From assembly GCF_947497695.1 (NCBI RefSeq), contig NZ_CANMHM010000001.1, positions 124,001-188,000 of the forward strand: a DNA stretch of 64,000 nt, written 5' to 3'. Below the pieces are notes generated by a model, which saw only the letters and a list, made by a program, of their open reading frames with translations, searched no databases and was not told the origin of the DNA. The stretch comes from an uncultured Polaribacter sp. Its GTDB lineage: Bacteria; Bacteroidota; Bacteroidia; Flavobacteriales; Flavobacteriaceae. The translations under genes and the position numbers were made by a program. Shown piece by piece: positions 17,694 to 25,457 of this stretch (position 1 is its first letter; every line of letters starts with the position of its first letter).

Positions 17694-20183
17694 ATGACCT
17701 CAAAAAAAATACTTACGAAACTACTTTTAGTTACTTTTATATTTGGTTTATCTTCAGAAATGAGTGCTCAATTCTGGAAAAAAAAGAAAAAAGTAGCTAC
17801 TAAAGAAACACAAAAATCAAAACCAAAAAAAGGAGATTTAAAACCTTATAATAAAGTAGTTACTAAAGATTTTAAAACGGACGATGGGTTGTTTAAAGTG
17901 CATCAAAAAGAAAGCACCTATCTTTTTGAAATTCCAGATTCACTTTTAAGAAGAGAATTATTAATGGTTACAAGAATAGCTAAAACTGCTTCTGGAATTG
18001 GTTTTGGAGGAGGTAAAACAAACACACAAGTATTACGTTGGGAAAAGAAAAATAAACAAATATTATTACGTGTTGTTTCTCATGATGTTGTTGCAGATAC
18101 TATTTTGCCAGTACATGAAGCAGTTGTAAACTCTAACCTAGAACCTATTTTATTTTCATTTCCTATTAAAGCAATTAGTAAAGACTCTACAGCAACTGTA
18201 ATTGATGCAACCTCATTATTTTCTACAGATGTGAAACCTTTGGGTTTTCCAGACTCTTACAGAAAAAAATATCAGGCATCAAGAATGGACAAAACACGCT
18301 CTTATATAGAAAGAGTGAGCAGTTATCCTCAAAATATTGAAATTAGACATGTAAAAACCTATTTTGCTAACAAAGCACCATCTAACAGTGCTATGGGTTC
18401 TATAACTTTAGAGATGAGTAATTCTATGATTTTATTACCTAAAACACCTATGAAACGTAGATATTTTGATGAACGTGTTGGTTGGTTTGCAAGAGGTCAA
18501 TTAGATTATGGTTTAGAAGCTCAAAAAAGTAAAACGGTTACTTATTTAGATAGATATAGACTAGAAGTTAAAGATGAAGATATTGAAAAATTTAAAAGAG
18601 GCGAACTCGTAGAACCTAAAAAACAAATTGTTTATTATATAGATAGGGCAACTCCAGAAAAATGGGTTCCATATCTAATAGAAGGTATTAACGATTGGCA
18701 AGTTGCTTTTGAAGCAGCAGGTTTTAAAAACGCAATTATTGCCAAAAGAGCACCTTCTAAAGAAGAAGATCCAGAATTTAGTCCAGAAGATATTCGTTAT
18801 TCTGTAGTTCGTTATTTAGCATCTCCAATTCCAAATGCAAATGGACCTCATGTAAGTGATCCTCGTTCAGGAGAAATTTTAGAATCAGATATTAATTGGT
18901 ATCACAACGTAATGTCTTTATTACACAATTGGTTTTTTATTCAAACAGCAGCCATTAATCCTGATGCAAGAAGTAACAGTTTTAAGACTGAAACTATGGG
19001 AGAATTGATAAAATTTGTTTCCTCTCATGAATTAGGACATACCATTGGATTGCCACATAATATGGGAAGTTCTTCTGCTTACCCAGTAGATTCTTTACGT
19101 TCTGCTACCTTTACTAAAAAATATGGTACTGCACCTTCTATTATGGATTATGCTCGTTTTAACTACATTGCTCAACCAGAAGATAAAGGTGTTTCTTTAA
19201 TGCCAAATATTGGTCTGTATGACAAATATGCAATTGCTTGGGGATACAGACCCATTTTAGATAAAACTGCCGAAGAAGAAAAGCCTATTTTAGATTCTTG
19301 GATACTAAAACATGCAGGTAACCCAATCTATAGGTTTGGACACCAACAAGCAAGTGGTGTTGTAGACCCTAGCTCTCAAACAGAAGATTTAGGTGATGAT
19401 GCTATAAAAGCATCTATGTATGGAATTAAAAATTTAAAAAGAATTTTACCTAATTTAGAAGAATGGACTTCTGAAAAAGGCGAAAATTATGAAGACTTAG
19501 CCAATATGTATGGCCAACTATTAGGGCAGTTTGATAGATATATGGGCCATGTAACTGCAAATATTGGTGGCGTTTATGAAAATTTTAAAACAACTGACCA
19601 AGAAGGTGCAGTGTATACACATGTAAACAAAGCTAAACAAAGAGAAGCCTTACAATTTGTAATAAATAACTTGTTTAAAACACCAGTTTGGTTGCTAGAT
19701 AAAAACATTTTTAGCAAAACAGAATTTTCTGGTTCTGTAGAAAGAGTTAGAGGTTTACAAGCAAAAACACTAAACAATATTATAGACGCTGGTAGAATGG
19801 CACGTATGATTGAAAATGAAACTTCTAATGGAGCTAATGCCTATTCTCTAATTCATATGATGAGAGATTTACGTAAAGGTGTTTGGAGTGAAATTTATAA
19901 AACTAGCTCTATTGATACCTATAGAAGAAACTTACAAAGAGCATATTTAGATCGTTTAGATTATTTATTAAATAATGCAAAAGATCAAAGAGGAAAAAAT
20001 AGTGGTTACATTAAAAATACGGGTATAACCATCAATCAGTCTGATGTGAAATCTGTTGCAAGAGGCGAATTAAAACGTTTACAACATGATGTAAAAGTGG
20101 CTTCTAGAAGAGGGAATACATTAACAAGATATCATTTACAAGATGTAGTAGATAGAATTGATACTATTTTAGATCCTAATTAA
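17694..20183 (+). CDS. Secreted zinc metalloprotease (DUF5117/DUF5118 type)
   Basis: An 829-residue protein with a signal peptide ending near SEMSAQ, a Lys-rich linker, then the DUF5118 and DUF5117 regions (about 45-300) and a metallopeptidase domain. The zinc motif HELGHTIGLPHN begins at His445 (HExxHxxGxxHN), with a downstream SIMDYARFNY Met-turn (about 484). It is a long-known but poorly characterised Bacteroidota family; exported location is clear, substrate unknown. A terminator follows directly. Confidence 0.9.
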   Translation: MTSKKILTKLLLVTFIFGLSSEMSAQFWKKKKKVATKETQKSKPKKGDLKPYNKVVTKDFKTDDGLFKVHQKESTYLFEIPDSLLRRELLMVTRIAKTASGIGFGGGKTNTQVLRWEKKNKQILLRVVSHDVVADTILPVHEAVVNSNLEPILFSFPIKAISKDSTATVIDATSLFSTDVKPLGFPDSYRKKYQASRMDKTRSYIERVSSYPQNIEIRHVKTYFANKAPSNSAMGSITLEMSNSMILLPKTPMKRRYFDERVGWFARGQLDYGLEAQKSKTVTYLDRYRLEVKDEDIEKFKRGELVEPKKQIVYYIDRATPEKWVPYLIEGINDWQVAFEAAGFKNAIIAKRAPSKEEDPEFSPEDIRYSVVRYLASPIPNANGPHVSDPRSGEILESDINWYHNVMSLLHNWFFIQTAAINPDARSNSFKTETMGELIKFVSSHELGHTIGLPHNMGSSSAYPVDSLRSATFTKKYGTAPSIMDYARFNYIAQPEDKGVSLMPNIGLYDKYAIAWGYRPILDKTAEEEKPILDSWILKHAGNPIYRFGHQQASGVVDPSSQTEDLGDDAIKASMYGIKNLKRILPNLEEWTSEKGENYEDLANMYGQLLGQFDRYMGHVTANIGGVYENFKTTDQEGAVYTHVNKAKQREALQFVINNLFKTPVWLLDKNIFSKTEFSGSVERVRGLQAKTLNNIIDAGRMARMIENETSNGANAYSLIHMMRDLRKGVWSEIYKTSSIDTYRRNLQRAYLDRLDYLLNNAKDQRGKNSGYIKNTGITINQSDVKSVARGELKRLQHDVKVASRRGNTLTRYHLQDVVDRIDTILDPN

Positions 20184-20206
20184 AATAGCTTTTACAATTT
20201 TTAAGC

Positions 20207-20237
20207 CCCTTGCTATTTTAAATTAGTAAGGGTTTTG
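20207..20237 (+). terminator. Terminator after metalloprotease gene
   Basis: CCCTTGCTA pairs with TAGTAAGGG (one G-U) around a short A/T loop and is followed by TTTTG, about 25 bases after the stop. Confidence 0.7.
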
Positions 20238-20260
20238 TATGTATACAATGCTATAAAAAG

Positions 20261-20322
20261 TACACTATCTTTGCAACTCAATATTTTTCATGAGTCATAC
20301 ACTTTTATCTTCCTATTTACAA
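20261..20322 (+). repeat. Direct repeat copy 1: duplicated dus promoter and 5' end
   Basis: This 62-base block matches 20942-21003 at 54 of 62 positions without gaps, by my hand alignment. It includes a -7 box (TATCTTTG, 20266-20273), the leader and the first codons of dus. The two copies bracket the toxin-antitoxin pair with a period of 681 bases. The layout resembles the left attachment scar of an element that inserted at the start of dus and rebuilt the gene on its other side. Confidence 0.85.
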
Positions 20323-20382
20323 AATTCTCTTATCAATTTGCGAACTCAACAGAAATACGTTAAATTTGAAATATGGAAATAA
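20290..20382 (+). pseudogene. dus 5' fragment (31-codon remnant ORF)
   Basis: Starting at the ATG in repeat copy 1, the frame reads MSHTLLSSYLQ, against MSHTLLSSPLQ in the intact dus, then diverges (NSLINLRTQQ...) and stops at 20380-20382. It is therefore a displaced beginning of dus. Its stop overlaps the antitoxin ATG (20373), so translation of the fragment could couple to antitoxin translation; this is inference. Confidence 0.75.
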
Positions 20383-20606
20383 ATATTCAAAATGCCAAAA
20401 TTGACCTAATTCAATGGCTAACTACTCTTGAAGATAGTTCCTTGATTAAAAAAATTATGGAATTGAGAAAAAATGAAACAGAAGATTGGTGGAATACGAC
20501 TTCTGATGCTGAAAAAAAATCTATAGAATTAGGAATTTCAGATGCTGAAAATGGTCATTTAAAATCAAATTCTGAAGCTAAGAAAATATATGGAGAATGG
20601 CTATAA
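20373..20606 (+). CDS. Antitoxin of a type II toxin-antitoxin pair
   Basis: A 77-residue acidic, helical protein with EDWWNTTSDAEKKSIELGISDAENG near the C-terminus, the typical look of the small antitoxins that precede RelE/ParE toxins in Bacteroidota (compare 'addiction module protein' families ending in ...Y..WL). No DNA-binding motif is obvious. It overlaps the toxin gene by 17 bases. It should bind and neutralise the toxin and may repress the operon. Transcription probably starts at the duplicated dus promoter at 20266-20273. Confidence 0.75.
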   Translation: MEINIQNAKIDLIQWLTTLEDSSLIKKIMELRKNETEDWWNTTSDAEKKSIELGISDAENGHLKSNSEAKKIYGEWL

Positions 20607-20889
20607 AATTCTTTGGACAGACCACGCTTTAAAAGAATTAGCAGATACTTACGAGTATTTGAAAATACATTTTTCAGAACGAGAGTTAAAAAGACTCTCT
20701 ACAGAACTTCACAATACTTTAAATTTAATATCACGAAATCCATTTCTTTTTCCATTATCAGAAAATAAAAAAGTTAGAAAAGTGGTTATTAGAAAATTTA
20801 ACACAATGTATTATCGCGAAAAGCAAAATCACATTGAAATTCTTTCATTTTTTTCTAATAGACAAAATCCTAACAAAAGAAAAATATAA
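20590..20889 (+). CDS. RelE/ParE-family toxin
   Basis: A 99-residue basic protein of the RelE/ParE fold: ILWTDHALKELADTYEYLK (helices 1), RLSTELHNTLNLISRNPFLFPLSE, then VRKVVIRKFNTMYYREKQNHIEILSFFSNRQNP, the C-terminal strands with conserved Arg, Tyr and the F..RQNP ending. The family either cleaves mRNA on the ribosome (RelE) or poisons gyrase (ParE); the NP-x(2)-FPLSEN segment and RQNP ending fit the ParE/RelE-like group but do not decide the target. The start ATG overlaps the antitoxin end. Confidence 0.82.
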   Translation: MENGYKILWTDHALKELADTYEYLKIHFSERELKRLSTELHNTLNLISRNPFLFPLSENKKVRKVVIRKFNTMYYREKQNHIEILSFFSNRQNPNKRKI

Positions 20890-20941
20890 AATTAAGAGCA
20901 AGCTAATATCACAAAATAAATTCCGCTACACGTTTAAAAAC

Positions 20942-21003
20942 TACCCTATCTTTGCAGCTCAATATTTTTTATGAGTCACACACTTTTATCATCTCCTTTA
21001 CAA
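20942..21003 (+). repeat. Direct repeat copy 2: functional dus promoter and 5' end
   Basis: Counterpart of 20261-20322, joined to the complete dus reading frame. It contains TATCTTTG (20947-20954), which lies exactly as far from the ATG (17 bases) as in copy 1. Mismatches fall at repeat positions 4, 16, 29, 38, 50 and 53-55. Confidence 0.85.
20947..20954 (+). promoter_or_regulatory. dus -7 box (TATCTTTG)
   Basis: A full match to TAnnTTTG just before the dus start, conserved in both repeat copies. This suggests it is the working promoter core of dus and, in copy 1, of the toxin-antitoxin operon. Confidence 0.6.
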
Positions 21004-21924
21004 GGTTTTACAGATTATAAATTCAGAAATGCGTTTAACCATTTTTTTGGTGGAATAGATACTTTTTATTCGCCATATATTCGTTTGAACGGAAAAATGG
21101 TCATTAAAAACTCGTATCAAAGAGATTTACTTCTTGAAAATAACAACACATTAGAAGTTATTCCCCAAATTATTACCAATGATGTGGATGAATTTTTATT
21201 CGTTTCTAAATACGTAAGAGAATTAGGTTATAATGAATTGAATTGGAATTTAGGTTGTCCTTATCCTATGGTTACAAAACGAGGAATGGGTTCTGGTTTA
21301 ATTAGCGATGCTAAAAAAATAGATAACATTCTGCATCAGGTTCATAATGAATCTGACATTTTAGTTTCTATGAAAATGAGAATGGGATATGAAAACCCTG
21401 AAGAAATTTTAGATGTTTTGCCTATTTTAGATAAATATCCTCTTAAAAACATCGCCATTCATGCAAGAATAGGGAAGCAATTGTATAAAGGAGGAACAGA
21501 TTTAGATTCTTTTCAAAAATGTTTAGACAATACTAAACATAAAATGTATTATAATGGCGATATTACTTCTGTTGCTGCTTTTAAAAAACTACAACAACGT
21601 TTTACTACAATAGATCATTGGATGATTGGTAGAGGCTTAATTGCAGATCCTTTTTTACCAAGTATGATTAAAAGTAATACTACAACATATCCAAAAAACA
21701 GGTTTGATATTTTTAATGAATTCCACGATCGTATTTACCAAGAATATGATGCTGCTTTATCTGGACCAACACCTATCAAAATGAAAATGTTAGGTTTTTG
21801 GGAGTACTTTTCTCAAAGTTTTTCAAATCCACAGAAAACCTATAAAAAGATTAAAAAAGCAAGCAATGCTAAAAAATACGAAATTGCTGTGAGAGAAATT
21901 TTGAAAGAAGCAAAAAACGGATAG
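20971..21924 (+). CDS. dus: tRNA-dihydrouridine synthase
   Basis: A 317-residue flavin enzyme that reduces uridines in the tRNA D-loop. Family motifs are SPLQGFTDYKFRNAF at the N-terminus (FMN phosphate side), ELNWNLGCPYPMVTKRGMGSGL with the catalytic Cys in GCP (about residue 97), VSMKMRMGYE, HARIGKQLYKG, and YNGDITS / MIGRGLIADPF for FMN binding. The sub-type (DusA, B or C) is not clear. The gene is intact although its 5' end is duplicated upstream of the toxin-antitoxin pair. Confidence 0.92.
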   Translation: MSHTLLSSPLQGFTDYKFRNAFNHFFGGIDTFYSPYIRLNGKMVIKNSYQRDLLLENNNTLEVIPQIITNDVDEFLFVSKYVRELGYNELNWNLGCPYPMVTKRGMGSGLISDAKKIDNILHQVHNESDILVSMKMRMGYENPEEILDVLPILDKYPLKNIAIHARIGKQLYKGGTDLDSFQKCLDNTKHKMYYNGDITSVAAFKKLQQRFTTIDHWMIGRGLIADPFLPSMIKSNTTTYPKNRFDIFNEFHDRIYQEYDAALSGPTPIKMKMLGFWEYFSQSFSNPQKTYKKIKKASNAKKYEIAVREILKEAKNG

Positions 21925-21939
21925 TTATATTCTTTATCA

Positions 21940-22440
21940 CTAATCTGGATAATAACTCCACTTACCAAATTTATGATTGTAATAATGCGTTGTTCCTTGA
22001 GTACCAATATAATATTGCAACACAAAGTTTTGTTGGTTAGCAGTACGATAAGAAAAATGCTTTGCTAATTTTTGTTTTTTAAACTCATATTCCAAAATAT
22101 TCTCTGGAAAAATTTTATTCAATTCTTTATAATTATAAACGAATTTACGTATTTCTAAAGCTTCTTTTTTAAGTTCAGACCATTTTATGAACAACACAAC
22201 TTTATAGGGAATTACTATACCCCCAATTATCAATGCTATAATATAAGCTATAATTTTTAGTCTAAAAAAATAACATAAAACCGGAATTATATTTAACAAA
22301 AATATAAAAACAAACAGCATTTGTTTTACCTCACCTAAAGTGTAGTAGTAATAGTAACAGGCAATTATTTCTAGACATAGTAAGATTAAAAAGATAATCT
22401 TAAACAAGCTATCTATTTTTTGGTTTAGATGAAATCTCAT
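21940..22440 (-). CDS. Hypothetical membrane protein
   Basis: A 166-residue frame that fits neatly between dus and the MscS gene. The first half has three hydrophobic helices (FKIIFLILLCLEIIACYYYYY; MLFVFIFLLNIIPVLCYFF; IIAYIIALIIGGIVIPYKVVLF). The second half is soluble and aromatic-rich, ending THYYNHKFGKWSYYPD. No family is recognised. It is convergent with dus, 15 bases apart, with no terminator visible between them. Confidence 0.6.
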   Translation of the reverse strand: MRFHLNQKIDSLFKIIFLILLCLEIIACYYYYYTLGEVKQMLFVFIFLLNIIPVLCYFFRLKIIAYIIALIIGGIVIPYKVVLFIKWSELKKEALEIRKFVYNYKELNKIFPENILEYEFKKQKLAKHFSYRTANQQNFVLQYYIGTQGTTHYYNHKFGKWSYYPD

Positions 22441-22491
22441 AAAAATTAAACAAAAAACAGCGTAAAATATTGCTCTTTAGCATTAATAATA

Positions 22492-24123
22492 CTACAATTT
22501 ATCTATAGAACTTTCCTTATTAAAATCAATCAAAACATTGGCTATCACAGCATCAATTCTTTCTTTATTAATATCATATTTAAGACTAATTCCATTTTTC
22601 TCTGGAAATTGTTCTATAGTAACTGTTGTAGAAGGAAACGCAAAATCGACTCCTAATTCTTTCGCTAATTTTACAATAGCAATGTGTAATCTATGTTTAG
22701 AAGATTGTTCAATTCCCCAAGCCAAACTTTTAAAATACACATTTACCATAATTAATAAAGCAGAATCTCCAAAACCAGTAAACTCAACATTATAAGAATC
22801 TGATCGTGTTTCTGGGTGAGCAATAATAATTTCTCTAACTCCTTTTACAAAGGCTTCTATTAACTCTGGTGGTGTATCGTAACGCAAACCTAAGTTGGTG
22901 TTGTAACGTCTAAAAAGTCTTAAACCCTTGTTATTAATCACAATTTCAGATAATCTACTATTGGGTATTTGAAATACAGAGGTATCTGCAGCACGTACTT
23001 GTGTAGATCTAAAACCTACTTTTTCTACAGTACCTACAACTTCTCCTGCTTCAATCCAATCTTCTATATGAAAAGGTTTGTCGAGAAAAATCATAATAGT
23101 ACCTATTAAATTTTTCACAGTGTCTTGTGATGCTAAAGCAAATGCCAAACCACCAATAGTTGCCCCAGCTAACATGGTTGTTGCATCCACTCCAAAAAGA
23201 ATTAACAATCTAAATAAACCAACAACAATAACTATTCCTGTTAAAAAACTATGTAAAATGGGTACTAATTGGTCATCTAATCTGCCATGAGTTCTTTCTG
23301 TAAAATCCCCATAAATTTTCATTATAACTTGTACTAATTTTAAGAAAACGTAAATCCAAAAAACAGTTTCTGCAATATTTAATACTAAAAACACAAATGT
23401 ATTGGTAGTTAAACCAAATTGTAAAGAAGGAAAAACTTTATCTACAAATGCAACTGTTGCCAGTAAACTTATAGGATGTGCTAACTTTTTTAATACTTTA
23501 TTGATTTCTAAATTGGTGTTTTTTGTAATTTGATGCTGAATTTTTAATAAGATAAAAAAGGCGATTCTTTTTACAATTAAAAAAATAAGATATCCTAAAA
23601 CAAGCATTAACAGTAAACCAATACACTGCCAAACTTCTAAACCAAGTATTTTTTTATGACCATAAGTAGGTATAAAGTCTTGTAATTTTTGAACATACCA
23701 AGGATAGACTTCTTTATATAAATTGTCTATAGCAGAAACAGTTTCTGATGAATAATACCAATTCCCTTCTATTTTTTCTACATAAATCTGAGGCATTCTT
23801 TGAGGGAACAATACATACCTTGCATACGTAGCATAACCAATAGTATCTTTATAATTAGGGTTTGTAGGTATTTTATTTACATCTACAAACAAACCTTTAC
23901 CATCTAAAACTTGCTTTATTTTGATGGCTTTTTTAATTGCCTTTTCTTCAGTAAGTCCTAAAATAGTTTTTGCTGCTTTTTTAGGTTGATAAGAATCTGA
24001 CTGCAAAAAATACAAATGCGTGTATACTGTAGCATTAGGATTTTTTAAATTTACGTAAGTAGAATCTATTTGAGCATTTGCTACAAATGAAACAAAAAAT
24101 AATAGCCAAATTAAGGTACGCAT
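22492..24123 (-). CDS. MscS-family mechanosensitive channel with periplasmic N-terminus
   Basis: A 543-residue protein. A signal-like start (MRTLIWLLFFVSFVANAQ) is followed by about 140 residues predicted outside the membrane, then several helices (about 165-330). The pore helix region GATIGGLAFALASQDTVKNLIG and IFLDKPFHIEDWIE are hallmarks of the MscS domain, followed by the beta domain (VGTVEKVGFRSTQVR) and a C-terminal alpha/beta part. It should open on membrane tension to release solutes. It is divergent from the Spy-like genes. Confidence 0.92.
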   Translation of the reverse strand: MRTLIWLLFFVSFVANAQIDSTYVNLKNPNATVYTHLYFLQSDSYQPKKAAKTILGLTEEKAIKKAIKIKQVLDGKGLFVDVNKIPTNPNYKDTIGYATYARYVLFPQRMPQIYVEKIEGNWYYSSETVSAIDNLYKEVYPWYVQKLQDFIPTYGHKKILGLEVWQCIGLLLMLVLGYLIFLIVKRIAFFILLKIQHQITKNTNLEINKVLKKLAHPISLLATVAFVDKVFPSLQFGLTTNTFVFLVLNIAETVFWIYVFLKLVQVIMKIYGDFTERTHGRLDDQLVPILHSFLTGIVIVVGLFRLLILFGVDATTMLAGATIGGLAFALASQDTVKNLIGTIMIFLDKPFHIEDWIEAGEVVGTVEKVGFRSTQVRAADTSVFQIPNSRLSEIVINNKGLRLFRRYNTNLGLRYDTPPELIEAFVKGVREIIIAHPETRSDSYNVEFTGFGDSALLIMVNVYFKSLAWGIEQSSKHRLHIAIVKLAKELGVDFAFPSTTVTIEQFPEKNGISLKYDINKERIDAVIANVLIDFNKESSIDKL

Positions 24124-24163
24124 TCTAATTTTGTTAAATTGATGTTAATTGAAATGCAAATTT

Positions 24164-24187
24164 AAACCTTTTCATTTTTTAAGTGTC
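24164..24187 (+). promoter_or_regulatory. AAACC-N16-GTC promoter-like element, copy 1
   Basis: AAACC (24164-24168) and GTC (24185-24187) are separated by 16 bases and followed by AAAGAAGTA. The same arrangement, with the same spacing and the same following bases, precedes the second Spy-like gene. The layout fits an ECF-sigma promoter (AAC-like -35, GTC-like -10), by inference. Confidence 0.5.
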
Positions 24188-24221
24188 AAAGAAGTACAAT
24201 TAATAATTAAAACAAATAAAA

Positions 24222-24623
24222 ATGAAAAACATAGTAACAGTATTAGTTTTAGTATTCGCATTTACATTTACTACACAAGCACAAAAAAAAGGAGGAAAAC
24301 CTTCTGCTGAAAAAATGCTCATGAAAATGACAAAAGATCTTAACCTAACAGAAGATCAACAAAATCAGATTAAACCTTTATTGGTTGAACAAATAGCCGA
24401 TAGAAAAGCTGCTATGGAAAAAAGGAAAGCTTTCCAAGAATCTGGAGAAAAACCATCTAAAGAAGAACGTAAAGCATTTAGAGAAGAAAGAATGACTAAA
24501 CAAACAGCTATGCACTCTAAATTAGCAAACATTCTTAACGAAGAACAATTGGCTAAGTTTGATGCTCAAATTGAAGAAAAAAAAGAAAAAGCAAAAAATA
24601 GAATTAAAAAAATTAGAGAATAA
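24222..24623 (+). CDS. Spy/CpxP-like periplasmic helical protein, copy 1
   Basis: A 133-residue protein with a signal peptide ending TTQAQ, then a highly charged helical region: KMTKDLNLTEDQQNQIKPLLVEQIADRKAAMEKRKA and LANILNEEQLAKFDAQ. The LTxxQ-type repeats (LTEDQQNQI, LNEEQLAKF) are those of the Spy/CpxP family of periplasmic chaperones and stress sensors. The next gene is a clear paralogue with the same signal peptide. Likely role is envelope stress or metal response. Confidence 0.8.
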   Translation: MKNIVTVLVLVFAFTFTTQAQKKGGKPSAEKMLMKMTKDLNLTEDQQNQIKPLLVEQIADRKAAMEKRKAFQESGEKPSKEERKAFREERMTKQTAMHSKLANILNEEQLAKFDAQIEEKKEKAKNRIKKIRE

Positions 24624-24661
24624 AGTAATCAACTTTTCTAATTTTAGTTTGATTAAATTTT

Positions 24662-24697
24662 AAAAAGTTCGGTTTCTTAACAGAAACCGAACTTTTT
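24662..24697 (+). terminator. Terminator after Spy-like gene 1
   Basis: AAAAAGTTCGGTTTC pairs with GAAACCGAACTTTTT around a 6-base loop, followed by more T. A strong rho-independent terminator that separates the two paralogues. Confidence 0.9.
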
Positions 24698-24747
24698 TTT
24701 AATTAACTATTAGCTGTTAAAAACTTGTTAAACAGTTTTTTTGTATT

Positions 24748-24771
24748 AAACCCTTTTTCTTTTTATGAGTC
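24748..24771 (+). promoter_or_regulatory. AAACC-N16-GTC promoter-like element, copy 2
   Basis: AAACC (24748-24752) and GTC (24769-24771), again 16 bases apart and followed by AAAGAAGTA. It lies 38 bases before the second Spy-like ATG, against 35 for the first. Confidence 0.5.
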
Positions 24772-24808
24772 AAAGAAGTATATAAAAAAACATTTAAAAT
24801 AAAGATAG

Positions 24809-25276
24809 ATGAAAAATTTAGTAAGCATTTTAGTATTGGTATTTGCAATAACATTTACTACACAAGCACAAAAGAAAAAAGAATACAAAAGACCTAAGTT
24901 AACAACAGAACAACACACCAATTTAGCTATAAAAAAAATGACTTTGGCTTTAGATTTATCTGAACAGCAACAGAATGAAATAAAGCCAATTTTAATGGAA
25001 AAGATGGCTGAAAGAAAAGCTGCTATGGAAAAAAGAAAAGCCTCTAAAGAGGATAAAAAAAGACCTACAGCAGATGAAATGTATGCAATGCAAATGCAAC
25101 GTTTAGACAACCAAATTGCAATGAAAAGTAAAATGAAAAGTATTTTAAATAAAGAGCAATTTGAGAAGTTTGAAAAAATGCACTATAAGAGAAATAAAAA
25201 AGGAATGCATAAAAGGAAAGGAAAAAAAGGTAGTAAAAAATATAAAGGAGAAATGCAAAATCAAAATCCTGAATAA
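24809..25276 (+). CDS. Spy/CpxP-like periplasmic helical protein, copy 2
   Basis: A 155-residue paralogue of the preceding gene: signal peptide MKNLVSILVLVFAITFTTQAQ, then LDLSEQQQNEIKPILMEKMAERKAAMEKRKA and MKSILNKEQFEKFEKM, the same two LTxxQ-like repeats in the same order. It differs in a longer, strongly basic tail (RNKKGMHKRKGKKGSKKYK). It carries its own upstream element and its own terminator, so the whole transcription unit appears duplicated. Confidence 0.8.
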   Translation: MKNLVSILVLVFAITFTTQAQKKKEYKRPKLTTEQHTNLAIKKMTLALDLSEQQQNEIKPILMEKMAERKAAMEKRKASKEDKKRPTADEMYAMQMQRLDNQIAMKSKMKSILNKEQFEKFEKMHYKRNKKGMHKRKGKKGSKKYKGEMQNQNPE

Positions 25277-25317
25277 TAGTAAATTGAATTAATTTTGGTT
25301 AGTTATTTGATTGATAA

Positions 25318-25350
25318 AACCCGATTTCTTAATTGAAATTGGGTTTTTGT
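25318..25350 (+). terminator. Terminator after Spy-like gene 2
   Basis: AACCCGATTTC pairs with GAAATTGGGTT (one G-U) around TTAATT, followed by TTTTGTTTTT. Its stem core resembles that of the first Spy-like terminator, in keeping with duplication of the unit. Confidence 0.8.
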
Positions 25351-25363
25351 TTTTATAACGAAT

Positions 25364-25452
25364 TTGCGTTAGGGATAGAACGACATGTTTGAGCTCTTTT
25401 TTGTTTTTTCAAAAAAAGCGAGTAGTGAAAGCCCGACCTTTAGGGAACGCCC
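25364..25452 (+). repeat. Dispersed intergenic element, copy 1 (GCGTTAGGGA...GGGAACGCCC)
   Basis: An 89-base imperfectly palindromic element: GCGTTAGGGAT at one end, a T-rich then A-rich centre (able to fold on itself), then GAAAGCCCGACCTTTAGGGAACGCCC split over the other end. The reverse complement of 43515-43600 has the same two ends, and 48305-48393 and 55825-55943 share the central arms. It lies between convergent genes and reaches within 6 bases of the carbonic anhydrase stop. Confidence 0.75.
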
Positions 25453-25457
25453 TAATA

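Noticed and set aside
20261-21003. IS element or transposon around the toxin-antitoxin pair
   Set aside because: No transposase or integrase frame and no terminal inverted repeats lie within the 681-base unit.
24763-25110. Minus-strand 115-residue frame across the second Spy-like gene
   Set aside because: It is antisense to a clear paralogue and is a compositional shadow (Cys/Ser/Phe-rich).
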